From Anaerolineae bacterium (lineage in GTDB: Bacteria > Chloroflexota > Anaerolineae > DUEN01), in NCBI GenBank assembly GCA_025060615.1, contig JANXBS010000015.1:1-64000 (forward strand): a DNA stretch of 64,000 bases, given 5' to 3'. Position 1 is the first letter of the stretch. Each line of letters opens with the position of its first letter. The notes under the pieces were generated by a model. It was not told where the DNA came from. It made no database searches and saw only the letters and a program-made list of their open reading frames with translations. The position numbers and the translations under genes are program-made. Below, piece after piece: positions 1 to 7,830 of the stretch.

Positions 1-1
1 G

Positions 2-79
2 GAGGCAGGAAGCCGCTTCGCCATCCGCGAAGGAGGCCGCACCGTCGGCGCCGGCGTCATCACCAAAATCCTCGAGTAA
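2..79 (+). CDS. tuf: Elongation factor Tu, C-terminal end (partial)
   Basis: The first 25 codons read through to a TAA stop and end in RFAIREGGRTVGAG then VITKILE, the near-invariant C-terminus of EF-Tu (domain 3). EF-Tu is the cytosolic GTPase that carries aminoacyl-tRNA to the ribosome. The rest of the gene lies before the window. Its position directly ahead of rpmG, tRNA-Trp, secE and nusG is a classic bacterial arrangement and supports the call. Confidence 0.93.
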   Translation, partial: EAGSRFAIREGGRTVGAGVITKILE

Positions 80-114
80 CCAGGTCGAAAACCTGGGAAA
101 AGGGATAAGCTGAG

Positions 115-279
115 ATGGCTAAGAAGGCGGTCCGCTCGGTGATCACGTTGGCTTGTGTGGATTGCAAGGAACGGAATTACGTGACGACCAAGAATCGGCG
201 AAACGATCCTGGTCGTCTGGAGCTGAGGAAATATTGTCCGCGTTGTCGCACGCACAAGTTGCATCGCGAGACGCGTTAG
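115..279 (+). CDS. rpmG: 50S ribosomal protein L33
   Basis: This 54-residue basic protein starts at ATG 115, 35 bases after tuf, with a purine-rich GGGATAAG stretch just upstream. It has the L33 pattern: a hydrophobic N-terminal strand (SVITLAC), two zinc-ribbon pairs CVDC (residues 14-17) and CPRC (about 41-44), and the C-terminal THKLHRETR. Four cysteines make it a zinc-binding (C+) L33. It belongs to the large subunit near the E site. It is too short for many gene finders, but its length is normal for L33. Confidence 0.95.
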   Translation: MAKKAVRSVITLACVDCKERNYVTTKNRRNDPGRLELRKYCPRCRTHKLHRETR

Positions 280-331
280 CGGTGTGACATCGCCTGGAGC
301 TGGCCATGGTCTGGCAACCGGGCGATTGGAT

Positions 332-404
<73 letters not shown>

Positions 405-411
405 CCTGGTA

Positions 412-452
412 GTTCAAGACACCGTTTCGGGATACCGGACGGTGTCTTGAAC
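412..452 (+). other. Strong hairpin between tRNA-Trp and secE
   Basis: Bases 412-424 are a perfect reverse complement of 440-452 (13-bp stem, 15-base loop), eight bases after the tRNA. No T-run follows (CGTAAAAG), so a simple intrinsic terminator is unlikely. It may mark the tRNA 3' processing boundary or stabilise the secE-nusG message. The stem is seen directly; the role is inference. Confidence 0.6.
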
Positions 453-492
453 CGTAAAAGACCAGTGCTCATTTTCTAGGAGATAAATAAAA

Positions 493-702
493 GTGAACAG
501 GGTTGCAATGGTCAAGCGGGAAAACGCTGTGATCCGGTACTTCCGTGAGACTCGTGCCGAGCTCCGCAAAGTTACTTGGCCGACGCGTGAGCAGGCGATT
601 CGGTTGACGCTGATCGTGTTGGCCGTCACTATGTTTATGGCGATCTTGTTGGGCGCGATCGATTACATCTTTGCAGCCCTGTTCCGCTTGATTGTAGGCT
701 AA
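493..702 (+). CDS. secE: Preprotein translocase subunit SecE
   Basis: This 69-residue single-span membrane protein is the small essential clamp of the SecYEG channel. The N-terminal amphipathic part contains the conserved segment FRETRAELRKVTWPTREQA, followed by one transmembrane helix (about residues 38-63). GTG 493 is preceded by AGGAG (478-482) at 10 bases; the ATG at 508 is an alternative. nusG follows after 9 bases, the usual secE-nusG pair. Length is typical of short one-helix bacterial SecE. Confidence 0.93.
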   Translation: MNRVAMVKRENAVIRYFRETRAELRKVTWPTREQAIRLTLIVLAVTMFMAILLGAIDYIFAALFRLIVG

Positions 703-711
703 AGGGAAGCT

Positions 712-1428
712 ATGGCAGAGGACTTGGAAGGGCGAAGGCCCTCGGAAAGTGTAGATCTGGCCCCTGAAACGGGTGGGAAGGGAGCGTACTCCCCCAAGGG
801 CTCTCCAAAGGTTGAGGAATCGGCAGCCTCGGCTGAGCCAAAAGCTGAGCCCAAAGAGCAAGCCGCTGCAGAGCCAGATCCCAGGGCGGAGTTACGTCAG
901 CGTGCTCGTTGGTATGTGGTCCATAGCTACTCGGGCATGGAAAACAAGGTGAAGCGCAATCTGGAGCACCGTGCCGAGTCCATGCGTGACCAAGGTGGGG
1001 ACAAGATCTTCCAGGTGATCGTCCCGACGGAGGAGGAGATCGAGCTAAAGGATGGCCAGCGGCGAATCGTCGAACGGCGTGTCTTCCCTGGCTATATCCT
1101 GGTCGAGATGGTCATGGACGAGGATTCTTGGTACGTGGTGCGGAACACCCCGGGGGTGACCGGCTTTGTGGGGATGGGAAACAAGCCGACACCCCTGGAG
1201 CCCGAAGAGGTCGAGCGCATTATGAAGCGCATCGAGGAGGAAGAGCCCAAGATCAAGAGCGACTTCCGTGTTGGGCAACGAGTCCGCATCACCGAGGGAC
1301 CTTTCAGTGATTTTCACGGCATCATTGAAGAGGTGTACACGGAGAAGGGAAAGGCGCGCGTGCGGGTCTCCTTCTTCAATCGTGAGACGCCCGTTGAGGT
1401 GGATTTCCTGCAGCTTGAGAAGCAATAG
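712..1428 (+). CDS. nusG: Transcription termination/antitermination protein NusG
   Basis: The 238-residue protein has an NGN domain starting near residue 63 (RWYVVHSYSGMENKV, later FPGYILVEM and TPGVTGFVG) and a C-terminal KOW domain (VGQRVRITEGPF, GKARVRVSFF). It binds the RNA polymerase clamp and links it to Rho or ribosomal S10. Before the NGN domain is an extra tail of about 60 residues rich in Glu, Ala, Pro and Lys, so the protein is longer than the roughly 180 residues of E. coli NusG. It has a Shine-Dalgarno AGGGAAG directly upstream and follows secE by 9 bases. Confidence 0.96.
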   Translation: MAEDLEGRRPSESVDLAPETGGKGAYSPKGSPKVEESAASAEPKAEPKEQAAAEPDPRAELRQRARWYVVHSYSGMENKVKRNLEHRAESMRDQGGDKIFQVIVPTEEEIELKDGQRRIVERRVFPGYILVEMVMDEDSWYVVRNTPGVTGFVGMGNKPTPLEPEEVERIMKRIEEEEPKIKSDFRVGQRVRITEGPFSDFHGIIEEVYTEKGKARVRVSFFNRETPVEVDFLQLEKQ

Positions 1429-1461
1429 CGCGCTTCAGCGCGTATCTCAGGGAGAGAGTGG

Positions 1462-1890
1462 ATGGCAAAGAAGATCAAGGCGATCGTCAAACTGCAGATC
1501 CCGGCCGGTAAGGCGAATCCGGCGCCTCCTGTGGGCCCGGCTTTGGGACAGCATGGCGTGAACATTATGGCGTTCTGCAAAGAGTATAACGCGCGCACGG
1601 CCTCAATGGTCGGAAACATTGTCCCTGTCGAGGTCACGATCTATCAGGATCAGTCTTTCACGTTCGTCCTGAAGACGCCGCCGGCCGCAGACTTGCTACG
1701 CAAGGCCGCCGGGATCGAGAAGGGCTCTGCAGAGCCCAACCGGCAGAAGGTAGGGAAGGTCACACGGGCGCAAATCCGTGAGATCGCCCAACAGAAAATG
1801 CAGGATTTAAACACCAACGATCTGGAAGCGGCCATGCGCATGATCGAGGGTACCGCGCGCAGCATGGGGCTTCAGATCGTCGAGGGCTAA
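1462..1890 (+). CDS. rplK: 50S ribosomal protein L11
   Basis: The 142-residue protein has the L11 N-terminal domain ([22 protein letters not shown] and [13 protein letters not shown]) and the C-terminal rRNA-binding domain ([19 protein letters not shown]). L11 binds 23S rRNA at the GTPase-associated centre and the base of the L10/L12 stalk. ATG 1462 follows GGGAGAGAG. It lies between nusG and rplA, its standard place, and length matches the family. Confidence 0.97.
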   Translation: MAKKIKAIVKLQIPAGKANPAPPVGPALGQHGVNIMAFCKEYNARTASMVGNIVPVEVTIYQDQSFTFVLKTPPAADLLRKAAGIEKGSAEPNRQKVGKVTRAQIREIAQQKMQDLNTNDLEAAMRMIEGTARSMGLQIVEG

Positions 1891-1950
1891 GAGAGCAGCT
1901 TGCAGCCGTGGGAGGGGTACTCCCCGTTAATACCACCAAGGAGTCTAGAG

Positions 1951-2664
1951 ATGCCGAAGCGAGGCAAGAAGTACTTGGCGGCGGCCGCTTTGGTGGATCG
2001 CAACCGTCTATATAGCCCCGAAGAGGCCGTTGAGTTGGTCAAGCAGATTTCGTACTCCAAATTCGATGCCACCGTGGAAATGCATCTGCGCATGGGGGTG
2101 GATCCCCGTCATGCCGATCAACAGGTGCGTGGCGTGGTCGTTCTGCCGCATGGGACAGGCAAACAGACGCGTATTCTAGTCTTCGCGGAGGGCGATGCCG
2201 CTCGCATTGCGCAGGAAGCAGGGGCGGATTACGTAGGCAGTGATGAGCTAATCCAGAAGATCCAAAGCGGTTGGCTCGATTTTGATGTGGCGATCGCTGT
2301 GCCACAAGTGATGGGCAAGGTAGGGCGTCTGGGGCGCATCCTAGGCCCGAGAGGGCTCATGCCCAGCCCGAAAACGGATACGATCGTGCCTCCGGAGGAT
2401 TTGCCGCGGGTGATCCGAGAAGCTCGCCTAGGGCGCGTGGAGTTCCGAGTGGATCGGACGGCCAACATCCACGTTCCTATCGGCAAGGTCAGCTTTGAAA
2501 AGCGGCAGTTGCTGGATAACATGGCTACACTGATGGACGCGATTAACCGGGCCAGGCCGGCGGCTGCCAAAGGGGCCTATATCCGCAAGGTGTTTCTAAC
2601 CGCCACGATGGCGCCTAGCATCAAGGTAGACCCGGTACAAGCGTCTGCAATGCGCGTGGCGTAA
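1951..2664 (+). CDS. rplA: 50S ribosomal protein L1
   Basis: The start chosen is ATG 1951, with AAGGAG seven bases upstream; the frame is open from TTG 1900, but those added residues are unlike L1. The 237-residue product begins [17 protein letters not shown] and carries the L1 signature region ([20 protein letters not shown]) and the C-terminal [18 protein letters not shown]1 binds 23S rRNA at the mobile stalk by the E site and often represses its own message. It is cotranscribed with rplK. Confidence 0.96.
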   Translation: MPKRGKKYLAAAALVDRNRLYSPEEAVELVKQISYSKFDATVEMHLRMGVDPRHADQQVRGVVVLPHGTGKQTRILVFAEGDAARIAQEAGADYVGSDELIQKIQSGWLDFDVAIAVPQVMGKVGRLGRILGPRGLMPSPKTDTIVPPEDLPRVIREARLGRVEFRVDRTANIHVPIGKVSFEKRQLLDNMATLMDAINRARPAAAKGAYIRKVFLTATMAPSIKVDPVQASAMRVA

Positions 2665-2790
2665 GGCTGTGCTGAAAAATCGCATATAGAGCCGAAGACA
2701 GCAGGTGCGGCTAGTCCGCTTAATCCTGGGAGGGCCTGCCGAGGCGAGAAGCTGGAGGTCTTCCTTCTCACGTAAAGGGGAAGAAGGACG
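2665..2790 (+). ncRNA. Ribosomal protein L10 leader RNA (regulatory)
   Basis: The 184-base rplA-rplJ gap holds the elements of the bacterial L10 leader: GACAGCAGGTGC followed by CTTAATCCTGG and CTGCCGAGGCGAG. In this family, the L10(L12) complex binds the leader and represses rplJL. Here the leader runs straight into the attenuator hairpin at 2791-2830. Identification is by motif memory; a covariance search with the Rfam L10 leader model would settle it. Confidence 0.8.
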
Positions 2791-2830
2791 AAGAGCCTTC
2801 GCGTCGGCTGGCGCGAAGGCTCTTGATTTT
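2791..2830 (+). terminator. Attenuator/terminator in the L10 leader
   Basis: Bases 2791-2803 (AAGAGCCTTCGCG) pair perfectly with 2812-2824, giving a 13-bp stem with an 8-base loop followed by GATTTT. It sits 18 bases before the rplJ start. This is the expected position for an intrinsic terminator that lets free L10 stop rplJL transcription. Confidence 0.8.
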
Positions 2831-2848
2831 GAAAGGGGGTGAGTCGTT

Positions 2849-3382
2849 TTGGCCATAACCAGAGAGAAAAAGCAGGCGTTGCTTACGGAGTATCTGGACA
2901 AAGCCCGCCGGGCGCAGATGATCATCATCACAGAACATCGGGGCTTAACCGTGAAACAGGCCCAGGAGCTGCGGCGTTCGTTGGCCCCGCATCAAGCGGC
3001 ATTTCATGTGGTGAAGAACACGTTGCTTCGGCTGGCCTTGCAAGAATTGGGGAGGCCTGTCCCTGATTCGCTGCTGGAAGGTCCTACCGCCGTCAGCTAT
3101 TGTTTTGGTGATATAGCGGCCGTGGCGAAGGCGGTGGATGACTTCGCGCGCGCCTCGGGCGTGTTGCAGATCCGCGGCGGCCTTCTCGGCTCGCAGGTGG
3201 TGGATGCCGAGGGCGTACGAGCTCTAGCCAACCTGCCGCCACGCGAGGTCTTGCTGGCTCGCGTGGTGGGCGGCATCCAGGCACCTCTTGTTGGCCTGGT
3301 TAGCGTATTGGGCGGAGTGCTGCGCGGCCTGGTGAATGTGTTAGACGCCCGCCGACGGCAGTTGGAAGAGGCCGCTGCGTGA
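2849..3382 (+). CDS. rplJ: 50S ribosomal protein L10
   Basis: The start is TTG 2849, supported by GGGGGTGAG (2835-2843) six bases upstream. The 177-residue product opens AITREKKQALLTEYLDKA and has the L10 core (IIITEHRGLTVKQAQELR, FHVVKNTLLRLAL, GPTAVSYCFGD) and a C-terminal helix that would bind L12 dimers. L10 anchors the L7/L12 stalk to 23S rRNA and L11. It is probably autoregulated through the leader just upstream. Confidence 0.95.
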   Translation: MAITREKKQALLTEYLDKARRAQMIIITEHRGLTVKQAQELRRSLAPHQAAFHVVKNTLLRLALQELGRPVPDSLLEGPTAVSYCFGDIAAVAKAVDDFARASGVLQIRGGLLGSQVVDAEGVRALANLPPREVLLARVVGGIQAPLVGLVSVLGGVLRGLVNVLDARRRQLEEAAA

Positions 3383-3446
3383 GTCGTGGGCGGCTGTACC
3401 GGTTCCGTTTTTGGCAAACAGCAAACTCTTGGGAGGTTAGGTGCAA

Positions 3447-3830
3447 ATGACGAAAGAAGAGATCATCAGCGCAATCGAGAAGATGTCAGTACTGGAACTG
3501 GCCGAGTTGGTGAAGGCTTTGGAGGCTCGCTTCGGCGTGAGCGCTGCCGCACCGGTGATGGCAGTTGGGCCTGCACCAGCGGCTGCGACAGCTGCCGCGC
3601 CTGAGCCAGTAGAGGAGAAGACGGAGTTCGACGTCATCCTCAAGGAAGTAGGCGCCAAGAAGATCAACGTCATCAAGGTCGTCCGCCAGCTTACCAATTT
3701 GGGCTTGAAGGAGGCCAAGGACCTGGTGGAAAGCGCGCCGGCGACAGTGCTACAGGCCGTGGCCAAGGCTGCCGCCGAGGACGCCAAGAAGCTCCTGGAG
3801 GCCGAAGGGGCTACAGTCGAGATCCGGTAG
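3447..3830 (+). CDS. rplL: 50S ribosomal protein L7/L12
   Basis: This 127-residue stalk protein recruits translation GTPases. It has an N-terminal dimerisation helix ([20 protein letters not shown]), an Ala/Pro-rich hinge (about residues 36-58) and the globular C-terminal domain ([36 protein letters not shown]). ATG 3447 is preferred; GTG 3441 is in frame and sits four bases after GGGAGG, so it cannot be excluded. The operon ends here at a hairpin rather than running on into rpoB. Confidence 0.95.
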   Translation: MTKEEIISAIEKMSVLELAELVKALEARFGVSAAAPVMAVGPAPAAATAAAPEPVEEKTEFDVILKEVGAKKINVIKVVRQLTNLGLKEAKDLVESAPATVLQAVAKAAAEDAKKLLEAEGATVEIR

Positions 3831-3850
3831 GACATCTCCTGAACATGCAG

Positions 3851-3878
3851 TGGGGCGCACTAAGGCTAGTGCGCCCCA
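3851..3878 (+). terminator. Terminator hairpin after rplL, between converging genes
   Basis: TGGGGCGCACTA pairs with TAGTGCGCCCCA (12-bp perfect stem, 4-base loop AGGC), 20 bases after the rplL stop and 11 bases before the end of the opposing URO-D-like gene. The T-tract is poor, but the symmetry would serve both directions. Confidence 0.75.
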
Positions 3879-3889
3879 TCTGCTACTCA

Positions 3890-5137
3890 TCACGGATATT
3901 TGCGTACATCCCTCCAGGCTTCGATCATTGCTTCCACGCTTGACCACGGCGTATCGGGGAAGAGAGCATCCACCGGAGCCAAAATAAAGCCGCCGCCAGG
4001 TCCTAAAGTGTGAACAGCCGCCTCTACAGCCTGGCGGATCTCTTCCCTCGACCCGCGAGCCAGTGTCACACCGCTGTTGATCCCGCCGGCTACTGCTAGG
4101 CGGCCCTGGAACTTCGCCTTGACTGCGTCCAAATCGGCATTATCTTGCACTGGATCCACAAAGTACAGAAGATCTATCCCGCCTTCTAGGAGCAGGTCGG
4201 CTAGAGCCAGCACACCCGTCGTCATCGTATAGGCAAAACGCGCTCCGGCCTGATGGGCTAAATCAACCAGATCCCTCAGATGGGGCAACACGAAGCGTCG
4301 AAACAGCGCCGGTGACCAGAATTCGGTGGAGCTATACCATCCACGCTGCACGACCATGTCCACGCCGCCTCCGTCCAGCATGAATTCCGTTCGCCGCCGA
4401 TCGAAATCGTAGATGAGGTCTACCAGCTCCTGAAAAAAATCAGGCTGAGTCACGGCCGCTACCACGGCCCCCTCCACCCCCATCAGCCAGACGATCGCGT
4501 CCATGCCAAAAGCGCTCCACCCCTGGACCAGTACGCCCCGCTCCTCGGCAAAACGACGCACAGCAGCCATCCGCTCTCGATAAGCAGTCTGCTGTTCGGC
4601 CGTCGGGTCCTGTAGCAGATAACGCAGCTTAGGCAGGTCTTCAGGCCCAGTCACAGCATGTTTGACGCCGCGCGGGATGTTGAAGTCCTCGAATAGGGGA
4701 ACATATTCAGGTTGAATCACCCAGCCAGGGCCAGATTCCTTTTCGGTCTTGCGTACTATATGATGAAGCACACCGGCCGGCGTCTGGTACTCTCGACACA
4801 GCAACGGATACGGCTCCGTAGCTGATGGTGGCTCCTGCCAGTCTCGCACGCACACGTCTGGGTGCGTACTCCATGGCGGCGAGATCTCCAGCACATCATC
4901 TAAGCCTAGGCTGAGCCAGCGGTCTACACGCTCAAAGTCGTCCTCGGGGTAACGCCAGGGCTCTGGCAGAGTATGGATATGCTCGAGCCGCATCGTGTAC
5001 CAGTGCGTGATCTCATGGCCATTCCATCGCCAACGGAGATGAGATGGCGCAGTGAATCCAAAGCACCAGCACAACATCGGCACATGATCTGGCTCTTGAT
5101 GAGCTATCGCCGCCAGCAACCGCTCACGAGAGTTCAT
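3890..5137 (-). CDS. Uroporphyrinogen decarboxylase-like (URO-D superfamily) protein
   Basis: ATG 5137 (MNSRERLLAAIAHQEPDHVP) is chosen because GGGAG lies eight bases upstream; an in-frame TTG at 5152 lacks such support. The 415-residue protein has the URO-D barrel pattern: the opening RERLLAAI...PDHVP, a central ALFRRFVLPHLRDLVDLAHQ and a final GGGFILAPVDALFP. The equivalent of the MtaA zinc motif reads YTMTTG, with no His or Cys, so a methylcobamide:CoM-type zinc site is missing. It is not haem-pathway HemE: the N-terminus differs and no haem genes are nearby. It is the last gene of a four-gene leftward cluster. Substrate unknown. Confidence 0.85.
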   Translation of the reverse strand: MNSRERLLAAIAHQEPDHVPMLCWCFGFTAPSHLRWRWNGHEITHWYTMRLEHIHTLPEPWRYPEDDFERVDRWLSLGLDDVLEISPPWSTHPDVCVRDWQEPPSATEPYPLLCREYQTPAGVLHHIVRKTEKESGPGWVIQPEYVPLFEDFNIPRGVKHAVTGPEDLPKLRYLLQDPTAEQQTAYRERMAAVRRFAEERGVLVQGWSAFGMDAIVWLMGVEGAVVAAVTQPDFFQELVDLIYDFDRRRTEFMLDGGGVDMVVQRGWYSSTEFWSPALFRRFVLPHLRDLVDLAHQAGARFAYTMTTGVLALADLLLEGGIDLLYFVDPVQDNADLDAVKAKFQGRLAVAGGINSGVTLARGSREEIRQAVEAAVHTLGPGGGFILAPVDALFPDTPWSSVEAMIEAWRDVRKYP

Positions 5138-5191
5138 CCGGGTATCTCCCAACCTGTCCTAAGCAGTAGAGCGAACGAGGTAGGCGGCTAT

Positions 5192-6511
5192 TCAAGCTGC
5201 GCTCACCCATTCGCATCCTACCATCGCTGCCAGATCGGCCAGCGGCCGCCTCAGGTCCCCATAAGCAGCCATCCAATGGTGTCCCAACCCCTCAGCCACG
5301 ATCCAGCGTAGAAGAGCGCGATAATCGGACTGAAATCGCACGCGCAGCGGATTTCCAGGGAAGATCATGTCGGTTTCCACTGCCTCACCGAACATCACGC
5401 CCATCCGATAGCCGTTTAAGGTCGGTACCAGGTTGACCAATGTCACCGGCCCTGGCCGGGCTGGGAAGAGCGCGCACACCCCTCGATTCATCAGACGCAC
5501 CGGTCCTAGCGTGATTTGACGGCGATCGTCTGCTAACGAAAAGCCGCCATTTCCGCAGTGCGAAAAGACGATGGCGTTCTCCTCCGCAATGGGATCGAGT
5601 AGATCAGTGTTGTGCACCGGCTGTCCTGTCAGTGTAGTCAGTATCAGCATGCCCAGCGCGCCGTTGATGTCTCCCTCGCAGGCGACAGGGATACCTTCTT
5701 CGGCCAGCAGCGAGATGGGCAGACAGACTTTGCCCATCAGATGCGGGTAACATCCCACGGCCATTGTGCTCAGCCCGAGCTCTTCGATGATCTCCTTCAA
5801 GGCCACATAAACCTGCATCGCTTCAACACCGGCCCCGTGGCTCGCCGTCACCCGTCCTACTTCGCTCGTGAGCTGTTTCCACCGCTCAGTCACTGATTCG
5901 GCAGGTACGCGCGCGGCCCGCTCCAGAAAGAGCTGGCTGTCTATCCCTACTACGCGCGGCCCGAAGATCCGCTTCAACGCCAGCTCATGAGCGGTCGTCT
6001 CGGTCATCCCCTCCACGCGATGGCCCAAATAGCCGATGCGAGCGCGCCGCAAATGGCGACGCAGCGCCGCCGCCCGCGCAAAGTCCCAGGCCCGTCGCAG
6101 CCCTTCCGGTGATTCCACCTCCTCAAAGAGGAAACAGTGAGGCCGGCCTAGCTGCTTTAGCATGAAGCAAAGCTGCTGCATCCCGCATAGCGAACCCGTC
6201 TCCATGCCTGGCCGCGCCCAGGCGATCACCGGCACATCGCACTCCTCCAACAGATCCAGAACCAGGTAATCCTCAAACCACGAGGCGGCCACCACGCAGA
6301 TGGCGTCCACCCGCTGATCGTAGAAGAAGCGCCCTGCGGCTACCGCAGAGGCTGGATCAGTAGCCAGCTGGAGCGATGGGCACAGCTCTAGCCGCTCAAG
6401 CCCAGCCTCGGCAAACGCCCTTTGCAGTCGATCCAGCAACATTGGCGCTTCGCCCGCCCCTACCTCTAACGGGCTGGCCACCGCAGTGAGGCCAAGGCGG
6501 ACACGGCTCAT
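5192..6511 (-). CDS. L-fucose/L-arabinose isomerase-like family protein
   Basis: This 439-residue protein resembles the FucI/AraA fold, whose members use a divalent metal to interconvert aldoses and ketoses. Visible features are an N-terminal Rossmann-like half (VDAICVVAASWFEDYLVLDL, then VPVIAWARPGMETGSLC), a central VACEGDINGALGMLIL containing the family's likely metal-binding Glu and Asp, and a C-terminal HCGNGGFSL. GGGAGG lies just before ATG 6511. It sits 10 bases after the aminotransferase gene and is surely cotranscribed with it. Substrate cannot be read from sequence; many members of this branch have no known reaction. Confidence 0.82.
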   Translation of the reverse strand: MSRVRLGLTAVASPLEVGAGEAPMLLDRLQRAFAEAGLERLELCPSLQLATDPASAVAAGRFFYDQRVDAICVVAASWFEDYLVLDLLEECDVPVIAWARPGMETGSLCGMQQLCFMLKQLGRPHCFLFEEVESPEGLRRAWDFARAAALRRHLRRARIGYLGHRVEGMTETTAHELALKRIFGPRVVGIDSQLFLERAARVPAESVTERWKQLTSEVGRVTASHGAGVEAMQVYVALKEIIEELGLSTMAVGCYPHLMGKVCLPISLLAEEGIPVACEGDINGALGMLILTTLTGQPVHNTDLLDPIAEENAIVFSHCGNGGFSLADDRRQITLGPVRLMNRGVCALFPARPGPVTLVNLVPTLNGYRMGVMFGEAVETDMIFPGNPLRVRFQSDYRALLRWIVAEGLGHHWMAAYGDLRRPLADLAAMVGCEWVSAA

Positions 6512-6521
6512 AATGACCTCC

Positions 6522-7763
6522 CTATAAGTATTTCATAGCTACCCGTCGAAACTCCTCTGCCCGCGCGTCCACCACGTCAAACCCGTCCCGCACCGTCACG
6601 CCGAAGGCGGAGCCTAAGCCAGGGTCGGACACGCCGATGCTGATGTTGATCGAACGGGAGAGGAGATCGTCGGTCTGAGGGAGCATCCCCTTCCAATACT
6701 TCACCTCGCCACCCTTAGAGGTGTAGTAAGGGCAGGTGAACGGACACCCCTCAGGCGTGATGGTACGCTTCTCCAGGATTTGCTCCATGTTCGAATATAC
6801 GTGCCATCCCGAATCGGCTACCACCTTGGTACCCAGCTCTCCAGCGATCTTGCGCGCGATCTCCTCGCTGGGGAGGATCACGGTGAGGATCGTGGCACAT
6901 TCCCCCTCAGGATCAGTAATCTCCCGAAACTCCAGGCCAGGTAGATCGGCGATAGCCTCCTTGAACCGTCGTTTGTTGGCCCGCAAACGGGATAGGATCA
7001 CCTCCAGCTTGCGCAATTGGGCCAGCAGTACCGCTGCGGTCAGCTCCGTCATGCGAAAGTCCAGGCCAACGAAGGGGCGTTGTCCGATCTCAACCCCCAT
7101 GCGCAGAGGCGAATGTCCCTGATCGTGAACGCCGAAGAACCGACGGTAGGCTGCCTCATCGTCAGTGACCACCATGCCCCCATCGCCGGCGGTGATGGTC
7201 TTGAAGATGTTGAAGCTGTAGGCGCCGGCATGACCAATCGAACCAACCCGGCGTCCCTTGTAGCTTGCTCCGAACGCCTGGGCACAGTCCTCGATGAGAA
7301 GCAATCCGTGCTCATCGGCGATGGCTTTCAGCTCGTCAAGCCGCGCAGGGTTCCCCAGCATATGAACGGCCATGATCGCCTTTGTGCGTGGCGTGATTTT
7401 GCGGCGCACATCGGCAGGGTCCAGATTGAACGTTCGGTCTATCTCGGCCAGGATTGGGATGGCACGGGCGTAAATGACGGATGACATGCTGGCGATAAAG
7501 GTATAGCCAGGCACGATCACCTCGTCGCCGGGGCCAACACCCAGGCCAGACAATGCCACTAACAGCGCGCTGGTGCCTGAGTTCACAGCTACCGCATAGC
7601 GGACGCCAACCAGTCGAGCGACTTCCTGTTCTAGATTATAGACTTTGGCTTTAAAGGCTGGGTTATCCGGGCTGCCGTAGCGGAAGAGGTAACCCGCCTC
7701 TATTACCTCCAACAGCTCTCGCTTTTCCTCCTCACCGATCAGTTCCATACCGGGACCAGACAT
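6522..7763 (-). CDS. DegT/DnrJ/EryC1/StrS-family PLP aminotransferase
   Basis: The 413-residue protein is a fold-type I sugar aminotransferase relative. It shows the N-terminal NSGTSALLVAL phosphate-binding loop, VIVPGYTFIAS, the IEDCAQAFGA segment and the lysine motif SFNIFKTITAGDGG with Lys188 as the expected Schiff-base residue. The family aminates keto-sugars or, in some members, acts as a dehydratase. GGAGGTG precedes ATG 7763. It lies between the GH38-like and isomerase-like genes. A second family member begins at 63444. Whether this one works in sugar synthesis or breakdown is open; the glycosidase neighbour favours breakdown. Confidence 0.93.
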   Translation of the reverse strand: MSGPGMELIGEEEKRELLEVIEAGYLFRYGSPDNPAFKAKVYNLEQEVARLVGVRYAVAVNSGTSALLVALSGLGVGPGDEVIVPGYTFIASMSSVIYARAIPILAEIDRTFNLDPADVRRKITPRTKAIMAVHMLGNPARLDELKAIADEHGLLLIEDCAQAFGASYKGRRVGSIGHAGAYSFNIFKTITAGDGGMVVTDDEAAYRRFFGVHDQGHSPLRMGVEIGQRPFVGLDFRMTELTAAVLLAQLRKLEVILSRLRANKRRFKEAIADLPGLEFREITDPEGECATILTVILPSEEIARKIAGELGTKVVADSGWHVYSNMEQILEKRTITPEGCPFTCPYYTSKGGEVKYWKGMLPQTDDLLSRSINISIGVSDPGLGSAFGVTVRDGFDVVDARAEEFRRVAMKYL

Positions 7764-7796
7764 GTGAGCACCTCCGTAGTTTTAGGTTGTTAATAA

Positions 7797-7830
7797 GGCA
7801 ACGAGGTGCCGAGGGCACGATCGCGTTGCC
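7797..7830 (-). other. Intercistronic hairpin after the GH38-like gene
   Basis: GGCAACG (7797-7803) pairs with CGTTGCC (7824-7830), and inside it GTGCC (7806-7810) pairs with GGCAC (7814-7818). On the minus strand it directly follows the GH38-like stop codon and is followed by TTATTAACAA. It could be a leaky terminator or an mRNA-stabilising stem that sets different levels for the upstream and downstream genes. Confidence 0.5.

Noticed and set aside
3890-5137. Assignment as haem-pathway uroporphyrinogen decarboxylase HemE
   Set aside because: The N-terminal HemE signature is absent, the protein is longer than usual, and no haem genes are nearby; the same applies to the other three URO-D-like genes.
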